A stretch of DNA of 14,990 bases, taken from the NCBI GenBank assembly GCA_017540915.1, contig JAFYAD010000089.1:1-14990 (forward strand), given 5' to 3'. Shown in pieces: positions 14,846-14,990 of this stretch. The DNA comes from Lachnospiraceae bacterium (lineage in GTDB: Bacteria > Bacillota_A > Clostridia > Lachnospirales > Lachnospiraceae). Position 1 is the first letter of the stretch; every line of letters begins with the position of its first letter. Position numbers and translations under genes: made by a program. The notes beneath the pieces were generated by a model. The model did no database searches, was not told the DNA's origin, and saw only the letters and a list, made by a program, of their open reading frames with translations.

Positions 14846-14974
14846 ATCCTGTTTTTTGCAAGGGAAAATTCCCTAAAATTGCAGAGGCACTTCCCTAAAG
14901 TTGCAGCAGGAAATTCCTCAAAGTTGCATCTGCCATTCCTGTACCCTTACGGGTACAGGAAAGTGTTGTTGCAG
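14846..14974. repeat. Array of TTCC...TTGCA units with 22-23 bp period (iteron-like or transposon-end sites)
   Basis: Units: ATCCTGTTTTTTGCAA (14846-14861), TTCCCTAAAATTGCAG (14869-14884), TTCCCTAAAGTTGCAG (14891-14906), TTCCTCAAAGTTGCAT (14914-14929), and a degenerate GAAAGTGTTGTTGCAG (14959-14974). TTGCA occurs at 14856, 14879, 14901, 14924 and 14969, so the last is exactly two periods on. Arrays of this kind are known at the ends of IS21-family and Tn7-like elements (transposase sites) and at iteron origins. The transposase would lie beyond the right edge, which cannot be confirmed here. Confidence 0.6.
14936..14961. repeat. Perfect 11-bp inverted repeat with 4-nt loop
   Basis: TTCCTGTACCC (14936-14946) and GGGTACAGGAA (14951-14961) around TTAC. 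It is the strongest hairpin in the window. No T-run follows on either strand, so it is not a standard terminator. It lies exactly where the fifth unit of the 22-23 bp array would be. Confidence 0.75.
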
Positions 14975-14990
14975 ACATACTTTTGTTAAT

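Larger units (their letters stand above)
14555..14990. other. 436-bp AT-rich intergenic region: operon control region plus possible mobile element end
   Basis: No open frame worth calling. 14555-14702 is a leader for LicD-1 in which I see nothing definite, apart from a weak - strand promoter-like pair TTGATA and TTTATA near 14579-14612. 14703-14830 holds repeats and promoters listed separately. 14846-14974 holds a periodic array and a strong hairpin. The last 16 bases show nothing. Confidence 0.7.

Noticed and set aside
14846..14974. Periodic array read as a CRISPR
   Set aside because: The conserved boxes are only about 15 bp, the spacers are 6-8 bp and not unique sequences of 30 bp or more, and no cas genes are near.

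Overview
The window looks like a chromosomal segment of a Gram-positive anaerobe of the Clostridia, probably a Lachnospiraceae member of the Butyrivibrio type. This is inferred from the moderate GC with AT-rich intergenic stretches, strong AGGAGG-like ribosome binding sites, protein family content (LicD, DUF4422, Rpn-type nuclease) and gene style. No marker gene fixes the species.

Layout. The left edge (1-284, + strand) holds the C-terminal end of a COG0701/ArsP-YraQ type permease. It faces a small one-span membrane protein of unknown function (293-532, - strand). From 670 to 14554 almost everything is on the - strand and forms a glycan-assembly and decoration cluster. In transcription order it reads: LicD-1 (13595-14554), phosphonopyruvate decarboxylase (12326-13447), LicD-2 (11088-12296), GT2 glycosyltransferase (10061-11026), LicD-3 (9192-10034), CgeB/GT1-like glycosyltransferase (7759-9027), a DUF4422 protein with a C-terminal degenerate SGNH/DltD-like region (5934-7688), and a 1184-residue GT4-DUF4422-GT2 fusion (670-4224). 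A PD-(D/E)XK nuclease of the Rpn/transposase-associated family (4834-5871, + strand) sits inside the cluster with about 600 bp of structured upstream DNA. It separates the last gene, which has its own good promoter, from the rest.

How the genes fit together. The glycosyltransferases would build or extend a surface glycan, and the LicD proteins would attach phospho-substituents to it. The phosphonopyruvate decarboxylase suggests that at least one substituent is a phosphonate (2-aminoethylphosphonate or a relative). PEP mutase, the transaminase and the cytidylyltransferase needed for that are not in the window. Flippase, polymerase and initiating transferase genes are also absent, so this is a decoration module or part of a larger locus.

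The right end (14555-14990) is the most unusual non-coding part. An AT-rich block contains two near-identical 27-bp direct repeats. Each carries an extended -10 element on the - strand, followed by a palindrome at the expected start site. The block is bracketed by a perfect 15-bp inverted repeat, and an opposing + strand promoter overlaps the left arm. It could be a regulated or even invertible promoter for the glycan operon. Immediately to its right is an array of TTCC...TTGCA units with a 22-23 bp period. This resembles the multiple transposase-binding sites at the end of an IS21- or Tn7-like element, and it runs to the window edge.
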